The position numbers were made by a program, and so were the translations under genes. From Warburgia ugandensis (taxonomy: Eukaryota > Streptophyta > Magnoliopsida > Canellales > Canellaceae): 64,000 nt of DNA. Each line of letters starts with the position of its first letter. Position 1 is the stretch's first letter. Of this stretch, positions 1 to 10,652 are shown piece after piece. Location of the stretch: contig CP141130.1 in assembly GCA_035236585.1 (NCBI GenBank), forward strand, positions 80,671,944-80,735,943. The letters run 5' to 3'. The notes beneath the pieces are model-generated. The model worked only from the letters and a program-made list of their open reading frames with translations, made no database searches and had not been told where the DNA came from.

Positions 1-159
1 AACTAATTTTCTACTAAGTGTAACTTGTAAGTTTGTAACTGACAATGCGTAGCTAATCTTAAAATGGTTGATAAGAAAATTAGAGACAGTGTGTAGGTGT
101 AGTTAAGTCTTAGGTTATAACTTATAGTTATAGGCTTATAGCAAACAACCACCAACCAG

Positions 160-245
160 GTCTATAAGACGGTTCTTCAAAAATCGTCTTATATTAAAAT
201 ATAAGATGGTTCATCTAGAACTGTCTTATATTACATTTAGTCCTG
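160..245. repeat. Imperfect palindromic repeats, left of the dUTPase fragment
   Basis: Two inverted units lie end to end. Each pairs an arm like TAAGACGGTT or TAAGATGGTT with a diverged reverse complement a few bases later. They are relatives of the hairpin units at 1081-1410. Because the two sets bracket a dUTPase pseudogene, I infer that they are subterminal repeats of one DNA transposon, but no clean terminal inverted repeat or target duplication was found. Confidence 0.5.
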
Positions 246-428
246 TAATATTACATGTTACTTTCTGCTGAAGTGGATTTACTTCAAAATGCCTACCCGT
301 CCTTGTAGTGGATTCACTTTCTCCCCCTTTCCTTTCAAATGAAAAACATTTTAAATATTGCGAGAAGAAATGGCGCCCAAATTTTGGCAACCTCTTCAAT
401 GCATTTTCCCTCTATTAAAAGGCTCTCT

Positions 429-978
429 AAGAATGCCAGTTTGCCTTCAAAAGGTTCTCCTCTCTTAGCAGGATATGATCTTTCAAGGTAATGTATGCTT
501 TAATCCATCTGGGTATTAGTGATTTTGAGCAATGCCCATCTCAATCTTCCATCGTTTGTTTATTTTCCAATTCTGCGTCAACAACCGTTTCCGCCAGAGG
601 AAAATCCCTTGTTTTTGCTTATTTAAGCATAGGAATACCCGAAGGAACCTATGCTCGCATAGGTATGTGTTCGAAATAGAAAAACTTTTGATGCGTTTGA
701 TGATATACTCATGGACGAGCTTGTTACTTGTAGCGCCGAGATCTGGTCTGGCTTGGAAGCATTCGATCGATGTGGGTGCAGGCGTGATTGACGCCGATTA
801 TAGAGGTTCAGTGGGTGTGATTTTGTTCAACCATTCTGATGTTGATTTTGATGTGAAGCAAGGAGATTGGATTGCTTAGTTGATCATTGAGAGGATAATG
901 ATGCCTTAGGTTTTGGAAGTTGAAGATCTTGATGCTACGATGAGAGGCCTGGGAGGATTTGGATCTACAGGAGTCTGA
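429..978 (+). pseudogene. DUT1: dUTPase (deoxyuridine triphosphatase) gene fragment with introns, broken
   Basis: Trimeric dUTPase hydrolyses dUTP to dUMP and pyrophosphate and keeps uracil out of DNA. Three exon-like pieces are visible. Piece 1 (429-487) encodes a region ending GSPLLAGYDLS. Piece 2 (about 569-662) encodes SARGKSLVF and IPEGTYARI. Piece 3 (734-978) encodes the RSGLAWK motif, [18 protein letters not shown] and the C-terminal GGFGSTG motif just before a stop. The intron at 663-733 has GT and AG ends and restores the codon at the joint; the first intron has a GT at 488 but no clear acceptor. Piece 3 has two in-frame TAG codons, at 877-879 (where the family has Gln after GDRIA) and at 907-909. 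The N-terminal part is missing. Retained introns mean a DNA-level copy, not a processed one. Identity as dUTPase is firm; loss of function is inferred from the stops. Confidence 0.9.
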
Positions 979-1080
979 GTAGTCGTCCATGTAGCAGTTT
1001 ACTTAATCATCTATATTGGTTCTTTTGTTTTTTTCGTCTTTATTTGGAAGGATAATTCATTGGAGGACTTCTATCAAATG

Positions 1081-1410
1081 TAATATAGGACGGTTCATTT
1101 CATAACCATCCTATATGTTATGTTTACACTTTTTATGACGGTTATTTCACAACCGTCCTATAAAACGTAACATATAGGACGGTTATTTCACAACCGTCCT
1201 ATAAAACGTAACATATAGGACGGTTATTTCAAAACCGTCCTCTAAAATGTAACATATAGGACGGTTATTTCACAATAGTCCTATAAAACGTAACATATAG
1301 GACCATAAAACGTAACATATAAGACGATTATTTCACAACCGTCCTATAAAAGTATAAAACCCATATCATATAGGACGGTTGAAAAATAACCGTCCTATGT
1401 TTTGTGGTTG
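1081..1410. repeat. Tandem array of hairpin units (GGACGGTT..AACCGTCC)
   Basis: A unit of about 41 bases is repeated roughly seven times with drift. Each unit contains TAGGACGGTT, a short spacer such as ATTTCAC, then AACCGTCCTA, so every unit can fold into a 10-bp hairpin, and units are joined by a linker like AAAACGTAACATA. Palindromic subterminal repeats of this kind are known from plant CACTA and related DNA transposons. I infer that this is the right subterminal region of the element that carries the dUTPase fragment. Confidence 0.75.
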
Positions 1411-1472
1411 TGTTCGCTCAATGGCTCCATCCACTTGGGAGCAGTTTTTTTACCAAGTTGTAATAAGAAAAT

Positions 1473-1718
1473 AGAGTCGTGTTATGTCGTATCGTGTCGT
1501 GTTGTGTCATTTTGTGTCTTGTATCCAACACGACTCAGTCAATAATCGTGTTACACAGGTTGTGTCGTGTCATTTTTTTAAGAACCGGGTCGTGTACGAG
1601 TCATAGGTTTTTGACACGACTATTAATCGTGTCATGTTCGTGTCGACCCATAACTCTAATCAGGTCGTGTTCGTGTTGCCACAAACACGACCTGCCAACC
1701 CGAATTGCCACCCCTAAG
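1473..1718 (-). mobile_element. hAT-like transposon end or short non-autonomous copy
   Basis: The segment is rich in CGTGTCGTGTT-type repeats in both orientations. On the minus strand it opens with TAGGGGTGGCAATTCGGG, followed by a region rich in GGTCGTGTTTGTGG. That opening resembles the ends of non-autonomous plant hAT elements. The partner terminus near 1473 is not clear and no 8-bp target duplication was found, so the class is tentative. Confidence 0.4.
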
Positions 1719-2643
1719 GACCTGTACAAGGTCTCTTACATGAAAGTTCACAGCGGAATGAATTTTCCTCCAAACAAATGGTCGAGAAGAATCATAAGAT
1801 CATATGTAGATGGCTGAAGTATACATCCGTAGCTGGTTATGTAGCTTGGAAACTTATCTTCGATACAAAAGAGTATCTGACACGTTTGAAGAGAAAGATG
1901 CAATGTTTTTAATATCTCTAAATGAAAAATTAGGGAGGCAAAATAAGTGCATCTTAATATTTTCTTTCGGTTATCACATAAGTTTTATGCATCCTCAACC
2001 ACATACATGTTATTGCCAATAACATCATTTAATTAAACTAGCCATAAATCATAGATTTTTATCAAATAGAAGTCTAACATTCCATTTCTATAGCATTTGG
2101 AAAAAAGACAAGAAGAAACAGTACTAACTGGAAAAGGAACAAAGAAGAGACAGTACTAAAAGAGATACAAAGAACACCAGAATATGTGAGATAAAATGAA
2201 CACCAAGAGCAACTATTAAAACACGAGATACAAAATTCATACACATACATACCAAAGAAAAACACAAAGTAGATTTGAGCCGCATAAAGCTCTATATCAC
2301 CAGCTTATTCTTTTCTTTCTCCTATTCTTAACTTGAATGTACCATGCACGGTCATGATTCCTTTTCTTTCTTCTATTCCTAGTGGGAATGATTTAGCTTA
2401 TATGAATTTAATGAGGATTCAAATGATATGATAACTAAGTTTAACCTCTGACATATTTGAAGCTTACTTATCTTATCATTTAGTTTCTGACATTCTTTCA
2501 AAGTCGCATAAATCTAATGAGAGAAAAAATTCAGAAACTACAAACTAGCACAGACGTGTACTTTTATTAGTTCTATCTGAAGTTAAGTACTCAGGCTGAA
2601 TTCTACAGAGACATAAGTATAAAGATAACTGCTCACACATAGA
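1719..2643. other. Stretch with no recognisable gene or repeat
   Basis: Only short AT-rich open frames occur here. They have no recognisable motif, no splice-site pattern and no repeat partner elsewhere in the window. Confidence 0.5.
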
Positions 2644-2648
2644 TTGAG

Positions 2649-3191
2649 TGTAACAGCCCGAGGGCCCACACATAAACAATATTGTTTGCTTTGGGGACTG
2701 GGGCCCATATCACCCAGCCCCTCATGGCTTTGTTCTTCCCTTACGGGAAAAGGCCTTGTTACACGTGAAGTCTTCATAACTCTTATTAACAGCCTAGTCA
2801 CTTTCCCCTTAGTGATGTGGGACTAACCTCAGGAACCCACATGCAGCCTGCTTCAGGCCCTCTGGGTCCTGCTTACACCGTGTTCCCCTATGCCCCTTAA
2901 GGGAGCACATGTCCCTGTGTGCACCCAACCATACACCGGGTCAGGGGTTGGCTCTGGTACTATTGTAACAACCCAATGGCCTACACACAACAATATTATC
3001 CGCTTTGGGGACTGAGGCCCATATCACCTAGCCTCTCACTGCTTTATTCTTCCCTTGCAGTAAAAGGCCTTGCTGTATGTGAAGTCCTCCTAACTCTTAT
3101 CAACAACCCAGTTACTTTTATTTTAGTGAGGTGAAACTAACCTCAGAAACCCACATGCAGCTTACTTCAACCCCTCTGGGCCCAGCTTACC
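2649..3191 (-). mobile_element. TRIM (miniature LTR retrotransposon) with both LTRs
   Basis: Two direct repeats of about 229 bp (2649-2877 and 2964-3191) flank an internal region of only 86 bp. On the minus strand the first LTR ends in GTTGTTACA and is followed by a decayed initiator-tRNA-Met primer site (AGTACCAGAGCCA). A purine-rich stretch near 2878-2900 precedes the second LTR. There is no coding sequence. Terminal-repeat retrotransposons in miniature have exactly this layout and are moved in trans. The 5-bp TTGAG to the left (2644-2648) is not found next to 3191 but next to 5777, the end of the adjoining solo LTR. Confidence 0.75.
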
Positions 3192-3335
3192 TCGTGTCCC
3201 CAAAATGTAACATCTCATTAAAAAAAAAGAGTGTAAAATATATTATTAAAGGACGGGGCCAGATTGATATCGACACCCCTTCACTTAAGTAGAATCCAAC
3301 ACAGCGTTGGGTCTACCTTTCCCACACCCGAATGA

Positions 3336-3452
3336 CCAAGAAAAGAAAGAAAGAAAGAAAGAAGAGGGGAGAAGGGAAAGGAGGAGAAGGAGAGGAAGGA
3401 GAGGAAGGAAAGGAAGAAGAAGAAAGAGGAAGGAGAGAGAGAGCTCGCTGGG
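3336..3452 (+). repeat. Polypurine tract (AAAG / GGA repeats)
   Basis: About 115 bases are almost entirely A and G on the plus strand, beginning with GAAA repeats and ending in GAGAGAGAG. In the sense of the enclosing LTR this is a polypyrimidine tract, similar in kind to the one in the solo LTR at 51,803. Confidence 0.85.
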
Positions 3453-4640
3453 GAAACCTGTCACGCCGGCGAGCTCGAGAAAACAAGGGTTCTGTGACTT
3501 CGGACTAATGGGAGAAATAGAGCTCGCCAGCGACATCGGTGGCTCTGATCTCCAATCCAACCGTTTGTCTTAATCTACTCAAGGGCACTCCCTTTTGTTT
3601 CATTGTGATTGGACAATAATGTGTGAGACGGATCAAAGGATTTCACCTGAAATCAGCATTGATCCAGACCATCCAAGGGTATAGGAAGCACGGAAACATG
3701 CTTTAAAGGTAAGATCTATGAAGCCCTATTCTCGATTTGTTGTATTTTGCTAAATTCATACAATTTTATATGAGATCTAGGTTTTAGGGATAATCTGACC
3801 GTTGAATTATTAATCTATGCTTAATAATGGATAGATCTATATCTGATATAAGTTAGATGCAACAAAATTTGTGATATGTGTTACAAAATAGATCAGACAA
3901 TCTAGATCATCTAATCTATCATTGTGCAAACAGTGACTTCCTTATATTTGATCGATGATCAGACACCACGAATGGGTTATGAAACACTAAATTAACTAGT
4001 ATATGGCAAAAATTATAAAAAAATGGATAGAGATCAATTGGCCAATATTAGCTGCTTAGTCTATTACTATGTAAATAGTTACTAACAATATCTTATCAAT
4101 AATTAGATGTTGCCAATGAGTTTCTCATCCTTAAAAAAATGATAGCATGAATCAAGCAGCATCTAATTACTTAATTAGAAATTTTAATATATTGATTTAA
4201 AATCAGAAGGATAATTAACTATTTAGATTATACATATATTGACCTAATAGAGGGGTAATCATATGATCTGGGCCGTTAATTTAGGATTAATTATCAGATC
4301 AAGAGATTTATCACTTGGATTTGTTTATTTTGAGATGTGAGGACACCAAGTGATAGATGACTTATGGTGTAACAGGTATGTCAGAGTGCACGACTTGACG
4401 TTGCTTACGCACCTGACTGAAGTATTGCATTTGTCGAGGTATGATTACATTTGGGATTTCTTCTTGATTTCATAGATCATGACTTGTTATTTTAAATTCT
4501 TGAGGCATGTGTTTTATGTACTATCATGATTTATTGAAATGCGTTCAGTATTCCATGTTTGTGACATTTGATTATGTGATTATTTATGTTTTGATATATG
4601 ATGGATTCCACCTCATCATGGATCTTGATTTGAGACTATT

Positions 4641-4885
4641 GGGTGAAGCGGGGTAAGCCAGGTCTTTGTATCGATTTGAGGGGGGGCCGGGAGATAGCTA
4701 GTAGGCTTCCGTTGGGAACGGATTGGTGTGAGCTGCACGTGAGAGACCCATGGTTGGAGTGTGTTGGGTGAAGCGGGGTAAGCCAGTCCTTGTACCAATT
4801 TGAGGGCGGGCCAGGGGATGGCTGATAGGCTTTCATTGGGGAATGGACTGATGCGGGATGCACGTGAGAGACCCATGATTGAAAT
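4641..4885. repeat. Tandem repeat, two units of about 125 bp
   Basis: Both units begin GGGTGAAGCGGGGTAAGCCA and end near GCACGTGAGAGACCCATG. The second starts at 4766. Similarity is roughly 80-85 percent by eye. The repeat lies inside the solo LTR. Confidence 0.9.
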
Positions 4886-5232
4886 GAGTACTCATTACCA
4901 TTGTCGTAAGTGTAATCAAGGCACTCATAGGGCTTGATTGTGCACGGCATTCCATGATCATGGCATTCATTATATTTTTCTATGGACACGGATTTTTGTT
5001 ATTATAATAGATGTGCATCCATGTGTTTCACGCCTAGCATGATATGATACTCAGATTTGATAACAATTTGTTTAGCTAATGATTTCTTGATTTATCCATT
5101 ATGAATGTCTGATGTTTCACATGCATTATATACCTTCATCTTATGAGATTTCGTCATGATTATGATACTTTGTGTCATGTGATTTTATTGTATTTATTAT
5201 CAAATGTGAATCACCTACACAAACATAACTTG

Positions 5233-5264
5233 CTGAGGCATTGCAAAACAAAGCAATGCCTCAG
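5233..5264. repeat. Perfect 12-bp hairpin in the solo LTR
   Basis: CTGAGGCATTGC and GCAATGCCTCAG are exact reverse complements around an 8-base loop. In the LTR sense strand the right arm leads into CTCAGCAAGTTATG. Two other long solo LTRs have a hairpin at a similar distance from their start (38,136 and 16,759). Confidence 0.9.
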
Positions 5265-5956
5265 ATTTGGAGCACGATAGTTTGAAAGGAAAGTAGGTGG
5301 AGTAGCACTGACTAGGGCAAAGACTTGAGGACCATTTGCTCCTTTTGTATACAGAGACTGATCAGTGTATGTTGTTTGGACTTGTGTTAGACTTTTTGGG
5401 TTGTACTCGGATAGTTATATTTTGGATAAATTGGACCCACACTATTGTATATTGTACATTTACCTACATATGTGTATGATGTGGTGATCATGGATGGAAC
5501 CTTGGGCTTTTGAATTTGTATTATCATGGGCTTATCACTAACTTTTGTTGATTTATCAAGGCTTTAAATTGAGCATGCTCAGAGTATTAAGATTTGATTT
5601 TGTTTATTTTTGCAGTTTTTGGGATTATGGATGACCCTTGGGGTTTTCTCTTAAAGCTGCATAAAAATTATTAATTGCGAGTTTTTATTCTCAAGAATCC
5701 CACCTATTTTATAAAAATGTATTATTATTACTATTTACGAGTTTGGGAAAAAAGTTTAGAAAGCCTGGGGTGTCGCATTGAGAGATGCATATGCATATGA
5801 TACTAGACACAGACCATGGTCATCTAAGTACATAAACAAAAAAACCTGGGTTAATTTATTCTTCATTTTTTGGTTAGTCTACTCATAACTTAAGACAAAC
5901 TCAATTCAACCAGTCCACTGTGTTGAATTATCGAATATCATTCTATTATATTGAAT

Positions 5957-6134
5957 GAAGGGGAGTCTTGGTGCAATGGTAGAGTTGTCGTCGTGTGACC
6001 TTGAGGTCACAGGTTCAAGACGTGGAAACAGCCTCTTGCAAAATACAAGGTAAGGTTGCATTTGACCCTTATGGTTTGCCCTTTCCCCAGTCCCCGCATA
6101 TGCAGGAGCTTTGTGCATGGGGGCTGACCTTTTT
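5957..6134 (+). mobile_element. Au SINE, full length with TSD
   Basis: It begins GGGGAGTCTTGGTGCAATGG (tRNA-like box A region), has box B as GGTTCAAGAC and continues CCTCTTGCAAAATACAAGG and CAGGAGCTTTGTGCA to a short T-rich end. This matches the Au SINE family of flowering plants. A 17-bp target duplication, ATTCTATTATATTGAAT at 5940-5956 and the same with one change at 6135-6151, marks it as an LINE-machinery insertion. Confidence 0.93.
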
Positions 6135-6151
6135 ATTCTGTTATATTGAAT

Positions 6152-6526
6152 ATACTATTAATGCTGCAAAGGCTGGATCAATTGGGCTTCATTCTTGCCC
6201 GTGTGAGTTGCGACAAAAACCTCCATCCATGTGGGCTCTATCCCATCGACATTTGCTACTCTCATAGTATCTTATGCGGGCGTGGCACTTTTGACCCTGA
6301 TGTGTGGCACATTTTTTGCTGCTTACGATTCGCTCTATTACGAGAACTATGTTCCTGCAGTGTAGTATCTACAAAAATTTTGTGTCCATTTTACATATGA
6401 AGAACTGAAAATAAGAACTTTACAAGGCTGGTCCTTCTCTATCTTAAGTGTGGATCATTTAATACATTTCCTATCTTTGAATGCCAAAACCATACAAGCT
6501 CTTGCCACTAGTCCATTTCCTCTCGG
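6152..6526. other. Stretch with nothing recognised
   Basis: Between the SINE and the duplicated low-copy block I see no gene, repeat partner or regulatory signal that can be supported. Confidence 0.4.
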
Positions 6527-7322
6527 CTATCGTGGTGGCAAATAGACATCCCTATTTGAGTTCACAGAATGCTAGCTTGTTGTAGTATTTCCTTTTCATT
6601 TCAGACTTGAAATTCCTCCACCTTTCATTTAATGAGCATATGACATACTTTTCTACTCGACCAATATCAAATTTTCTCTACTTCACATTAAAAAATCCTA
6701 ACATCAAATATAAATGTAATGAAAGTAATACAAACGCAAGAAAGGGAAAAATGCGTATTTCTTGTTACCATAACCATTTGCACTGCACAAGCTTCAACTC
6801 TTGTTGCCTTTTGGTGCCTCCAGTCCATAACATTGACAGGGAGCACTCTCCCATCGTTTGCAACCTTAGACAAGTAATTTCTAAGAGTGAGTTGTGAGTC
6901 CTTATCTGGCTGTCATATTTGTAAACGTTGACAGCCAAAAGCTAACTCGATCAAGATTAGGTCTTGTATGCCAACACTAATGTAGAGTGACAGTGTCCTA
7001 GATAACAGAGAGCAGCACTAAGTAAAGCAAAACCAAATAGAGGGAAACTAGAAGGTTGGGATCTTGATTGGAGAAGCAACCTAGAGCTCCTTCTGAGGCC
7101 TACAGATGCACGCTTGGGCTGGAGTTCCGCCTCCTTTGCCTTTCTTTTTTCTTGTTATATTAGCGAGTTCCTCCATTATTATTTGGTTTCTTTCATAACC
7201 CTTTCTTTCATAACCCTCTCTCTTTCTCCATCTTCATTGCTAGGAGGTCCGTTGTGAGCCCCTTGGAAGCCTCTTAATTCCTCATGTATTCTTTTAAGAC
7301 AAAGACTGCGTTCTAGGCCAAT
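6527..7322. repeat. First copy of a tandem low-copy unit (W1)
   Basis: This segment is repeated, at about 85-90 percent by eye, at 9061-9850 and again at 56,790-57,600. It contains a decayed version of the 58-codon exon-like frame described at 9303; here a base is lost in the run corresponding to GGCTGTCCATATTTG, breaking the frame. The unit stops at 7322, where TSD CTCAC and a Copia element begin. It resumes as 8940-9060, so W1 was one unit split by that insertion. Confidence 0.8.
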
Positions 7323-7327
7323 CTCAC

Positions 7328-8934
7328 TATTGGGGTGGACCCGTACATGGTCTATGCCCATGTGAAAGTAATAAAGCTGATTTTTGGTATATTGGCACTG
7401 ACAAAAAAAATTTAAAAAAGAAGGGAAAGTTAAGATGTGTTGCACCACAAATCTTGACATTCAAACCTATATATCCCCTATAAATACGAGACATTTGTAA
7501 GCGAGTGTGTGAGAGATATAATCTGATCAGATGATATAAAATCCATAAAATCCTCTCCCACGGATGTAGGCCTTTCGGCCAAACCACATAAATCTCCGTC
7601 TAGACAACTCAACCCAAACAAGGCCAACAGCGTTATAATGACGACCTATTGATCATAAAAAATAGAAAGGGGAGAGAATGAAGCCGATGATGAGAAGAGA
7701 GAGCTATCTTTAAAAGAAGACTGCTAGGAATATGCTCAGATGCTAAAGGGCAAAGAAGACTGTCACATGGAGAAATGGATCAGGGGAGTCAACGACTCAC
7801 TGCTGTCTGAAGGGAAAAAGAAGCTGATAGTAAAAGGTGGGGCGCGTCGATGCTCACTGGACATGAGTCCTCACCGTCAACCAAAGAAAGGAACCTGAGA
7901 TGACTGGAAGTAGTGTTTGCCTCCACTCCCGACACAGACGTGAAAATCAAGGAGTCTTGCAGCCCCCTCGGGGAATAGCAAACTCTCTAGCAGCATATCC
8001 AGCATATACTTGAAATGCTTATCCAACATGGATGGAATTCGAAATTTGTTATAGAGAAATCAAGCAATAGATCAAGAAATGTGAGATTTCTTCTACCGAG
8101 ACGAAGGCCCGTGGCAGTTGGATTTGATTCAGATGCTTCTAGAGAGGTAAAAGCAGCAGTAAAGCAGCAGTAAGTCTATATAATCATTAAAACAAAAAGA
8201 GAGAGTAGAATGATTATGTTTTTTGAATTATTAAAGAAAAAGAAAAAGGAAAAAGATGAAACTCTCGATGCTACCAGAGTTCATAATCGAACTAAGTTGA
8301 TAAAGTAAGCAAGTCAATGCACTGACTTGATTAACTACAAGAATGAGTTACTATAGAAATGAGTTGGTACAGACTGAGTCATAGCAAAACCGAGTGGCAA
8401 CAGGACTAAGTAGCAGCAAGACCGAGTCACAACAATATTAAGTCACAGCAAGAACAACTAGCCATAGTAGATGCTACAGAATGACTGAGTTGCAACAGGA
8501 ACAACTCGTTACTAGAGATGTTACAAATATGTGTAGGTTATTGATAACAACTTGAGAGGGAGTTGAATCTGCTAGCAATTAAGGGAGCTGAATCAACTTG
8601 CAATAGTTCAGTGTATTCTCTTCCCATAGGCATAGAGAGGGAGATTGTTGGGGTGGATCTATATGTAGTCTATGCCCATGTGAATGTAATAAAGTCGATT
8701 TCTGGAATATCGACACCAACAGAAATTAAAAAGAAAAATAGAGAAAGTCAAGGTTTGTAGTGTGTGAGAGATATGTAATCTGATCAGGTGATATTAAATC
8801 CTCTCTCGTGATGTAGGCTGTTTGGTCAAACCACGTAAATTTCCATCTCTTCTATTGTGTGTGTGTTATTATTGTCACATATTCTAAGATCCTGACCATT
8901 AGATCTGCACTTATTGGCAGATCTGACCCCAACA
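7328..8934 (+). mobile_element. Internally deleted Copia-type LTR retrotransposon with TSD
   Basis: The 5' LTR starts at 7328 as TATTGGGGTGG (original TG mutated) and runs to about 7600, where a deletion removes its end and the primer site. The 3' LTR is 8646-8934, TGTTGGGGTGGATC to CTGACCCCAACA, preceded by a purine tract AGAGAGGGAGA. The 5-bp TSD CTCAC is at 7323-7327 and 8935-8939. The 1.0 kb interior has no gag or pol domain I can recognise, so this was a non-autonomous copy. The second copy of the block (54,535-56,657) keeps the LTR end and the primer site TGGTATTAGAGCA. LTR sequence resembles that of the Copia at 48,284, suggesting a related family. Confidence 0.88.
8646..8934 (+). repeat. 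3' LTR of the deleted Copia
   Basis: It is 289 bp with TG..CA ends. It carries CTGATCAGGTGATATTAAAT and TTCTAAGATCCTGACC, which recur at 54,600-54,760 and 56,367-56,657. Confidence 0.88.
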
Positions 8935-8939
8935 CTCAC

Positions 8940-9060
8940 TGCTGCTTTCTGGGAAGATGATCGTACCATTTAAAAGGCTATTGGAGTAATCTATCAAATG
9001 AGATCCTTAGATTCTTATGAGAAGTAACGTCTAACTACTATACTAGTAGTAGTAGTAGTT
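8940..9060. repeat. Continuation of W1 with short AGT microsatellite
   Basis: GGGAAGATGATCGTACCATT and the following 80 bases recur at about 9930-10,015, 56,677-56,750 and 57,664-57,745. A short (AGT)n run ends it before the second W unit. This tract is also the centre-proximal part of the palindrome arms at 9519-11,093. Confidence 0.75.
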
Positions 9061-9302
9061 GCTATCGTGGTGGCAAACAGACATTCCTATCGAGTTCACA
9101 GAATGCTAGCTTGCAGTAGTATTTCATTTTCAACTCAGACTTAAAATTCCTCTACCTTTCACTTAACGAGCATATGACGTACTTTTCTACTCTACCAATA
9201 TCAAATTTTCTCTACTCCGCATTGAGAAATCCTAACGTAAAATGTAAATGTACTGAAAGTAATACAAATGCAAGAAAGGAAAAAACTCTTATTTCTTATT
9301 AC

Positions 9303-9476
9303 CTTAACCATTTGGACTGCACAAGCTACAGCTCTTGTTGCCTTTTGGTGCCTCCAGCCCATAACATTGATGGGGAGCACTTTCCCATCATTTGCAACCT
9401 CAGACAAGTAATTTCTAAGAGTGAGTTGTGAGTCCTTATCTGGCTGTCCATATTTGTAAACGTTGACAGCCAAACA
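9303..9476 (-). pseudogene. Isolated 58-codon exon-like open frame, unidentified
   Basis: On the minus strand a 174-base open frame is bounded by CAG on the left and by AAG/GTAATA on the right, so it looks like an internal phase-0 exon. It encodes VNVYKYGQPDKDSQLTLRNY and, later, DGKVLPINVMGWRHQK. I do not recognise the protein. The homologous segment at 57,032-57,205 is also open over the same length and splice-like ends; the third copy near 6776-6950 is frameshifted. No other exon of the same gene was found in the expected order, so it is probably a captured or orphaned exon. An alternative is a chance open frame in a repeat; residue-level conservation in two copies argues weakly against that, since the copies are young. 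Confidence 0.4.
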
Positions 9477-10033
9477 CTGACCCGATCAAGATTAGGTCTT
9501 GCATGCCAGCACGAATGTAAAGAGACAGTGTCCTGGATAACAGAGAGCAGCACCAAGTAAAGCAAAACCAAATAAAGGGAAATTAGAAGGTTGAGATCTT
9601 GATTGGAGAAGCAACCTAGAGCTCCTTCTGAGGCCTACAGATGCACGCTTGGGCTGCAGTTCCGCCTCCTTTGCCCTTTTTTTTTCTTGTTACATCAGCA
9701 AATTCCTCCATTTTTATTTGGTTTCTTTCATAACCCTCTCTCTTTCTCCATCTTCATTGCTAGGAGCTCTGCTGTGAGCCTTTTGGAAGCCTCTTATTCC
9801 TCACATATTCTTTTAAGACGACTGCATTCTGGGCCAGTCTGGATCGAGCTAGTCTTCAAGAAATCTAAGTTTCTCGTCAATTGAGTTATCTTTTTATACC
9901 AACCAGTAAAGCCATTTGCGTTGATTGTCAGTTGGGAAGATGATCGTATCATTTAAAAGGCTATTGGAGTAATCTATCAAACGAGATCCTTAGATTTTCA
10001 TGTGAAGTAACATCTAGCTAGTAGTTGCAGCAG

Positions 10034-10119
<86 letters not shown>
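10034..10119. repeat. (TAA)n microsatellite
   Basis: About 28 uninterrupted units in the loop of the palindrome. Copy B has only about 13 (57,771-57,810). Confidence 0.98.
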
Positions 10120-10652
10120 GACAGGGATTAATCTGGGCACATCTGCATGAGCATAACGAGTGAACGCCACATTTGTGGGCCCACTAATGGGTATAAAATG
10201 AAAAGCAAAATTGGAAAAGAGATAGATCCAACAGCAAGATCAACTGCTGGTTAGATTAGTGATCGCCTTCAAATTCGATGAATCAAGGGCTAGAAACTTC
10301 AGCATTACGTTTAAACAGGCTCGAAACTTCAACTAGATCAAGCTCGTTGATAAATCGAGCTCGTTCTTACTTCATGTTAGTACTTAGTAGGGCCATGTCA
10401 ATTTTTTCATGCAATTTTCACCTCATGATGGGGCCTGCTGGTTGGGTCAAGTTAAGCTGGTCGTGTGCTTAATTATCTTCAGATCTTGATAAAATGCCAT
10501 TTGAAGAGCTGGTTCAGAGCTTGATAGAGTGCCTTGATTAATACCCTTGTATCTATTCATTACTATTATATATTATTAATCTAATAATGTTTCTGCTCAT
10601 GGAAATCTAAGCATCTCACCTGATAGAACTACTCCAAGAGCCTTTAAATGGT

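Larger units (their letters stand above)
3206..5777 (-). mobile_element. Long solo LTR, Gypsy-like, minus orientation
   Basis: On the minus strand it starts TGCGACACCCCAGGC and ends GAGATGTTACA, giving TG..CA ends over 2.57 kb without a second LTR or any pol domain. TTGAG follows it at 5778-5782; the matching TTGAG is at 2644-2648, left of the adjacent TRIM. Inside are a purine-rich stretch (3336-3452), a two-unit tandem repeat (4641-4885) and a perfect hairpin (5233-5264). The opening resembles long LTRs of plant Gypsy chromoviruses, so assignment to that group is an inference. Open frames in it, including a purine-tract frame, are not believed to be genes. Confidence 0.7.

Noticed and set aside
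1081-1410. CRISPR-like array of regular repeats
   Set aside because: Units are contiguous self-complementary hairpins without unique spacers, in plant nuclear DNA; this is a transposon subterminal array.
3285-3573. Overlapping frames on both strands rich in Arg/Glu or Leu/Ser
   Set aside because: They are translations of a polypurine tract, not genes.
9850-10030. Transposon terminal inverted repeats around the palindrome
   Set aside because: No short TSD or conserved terminal motif was found at the arm ends; only a 22-bp direct repeat outside the arms, so a TE origin is left open.
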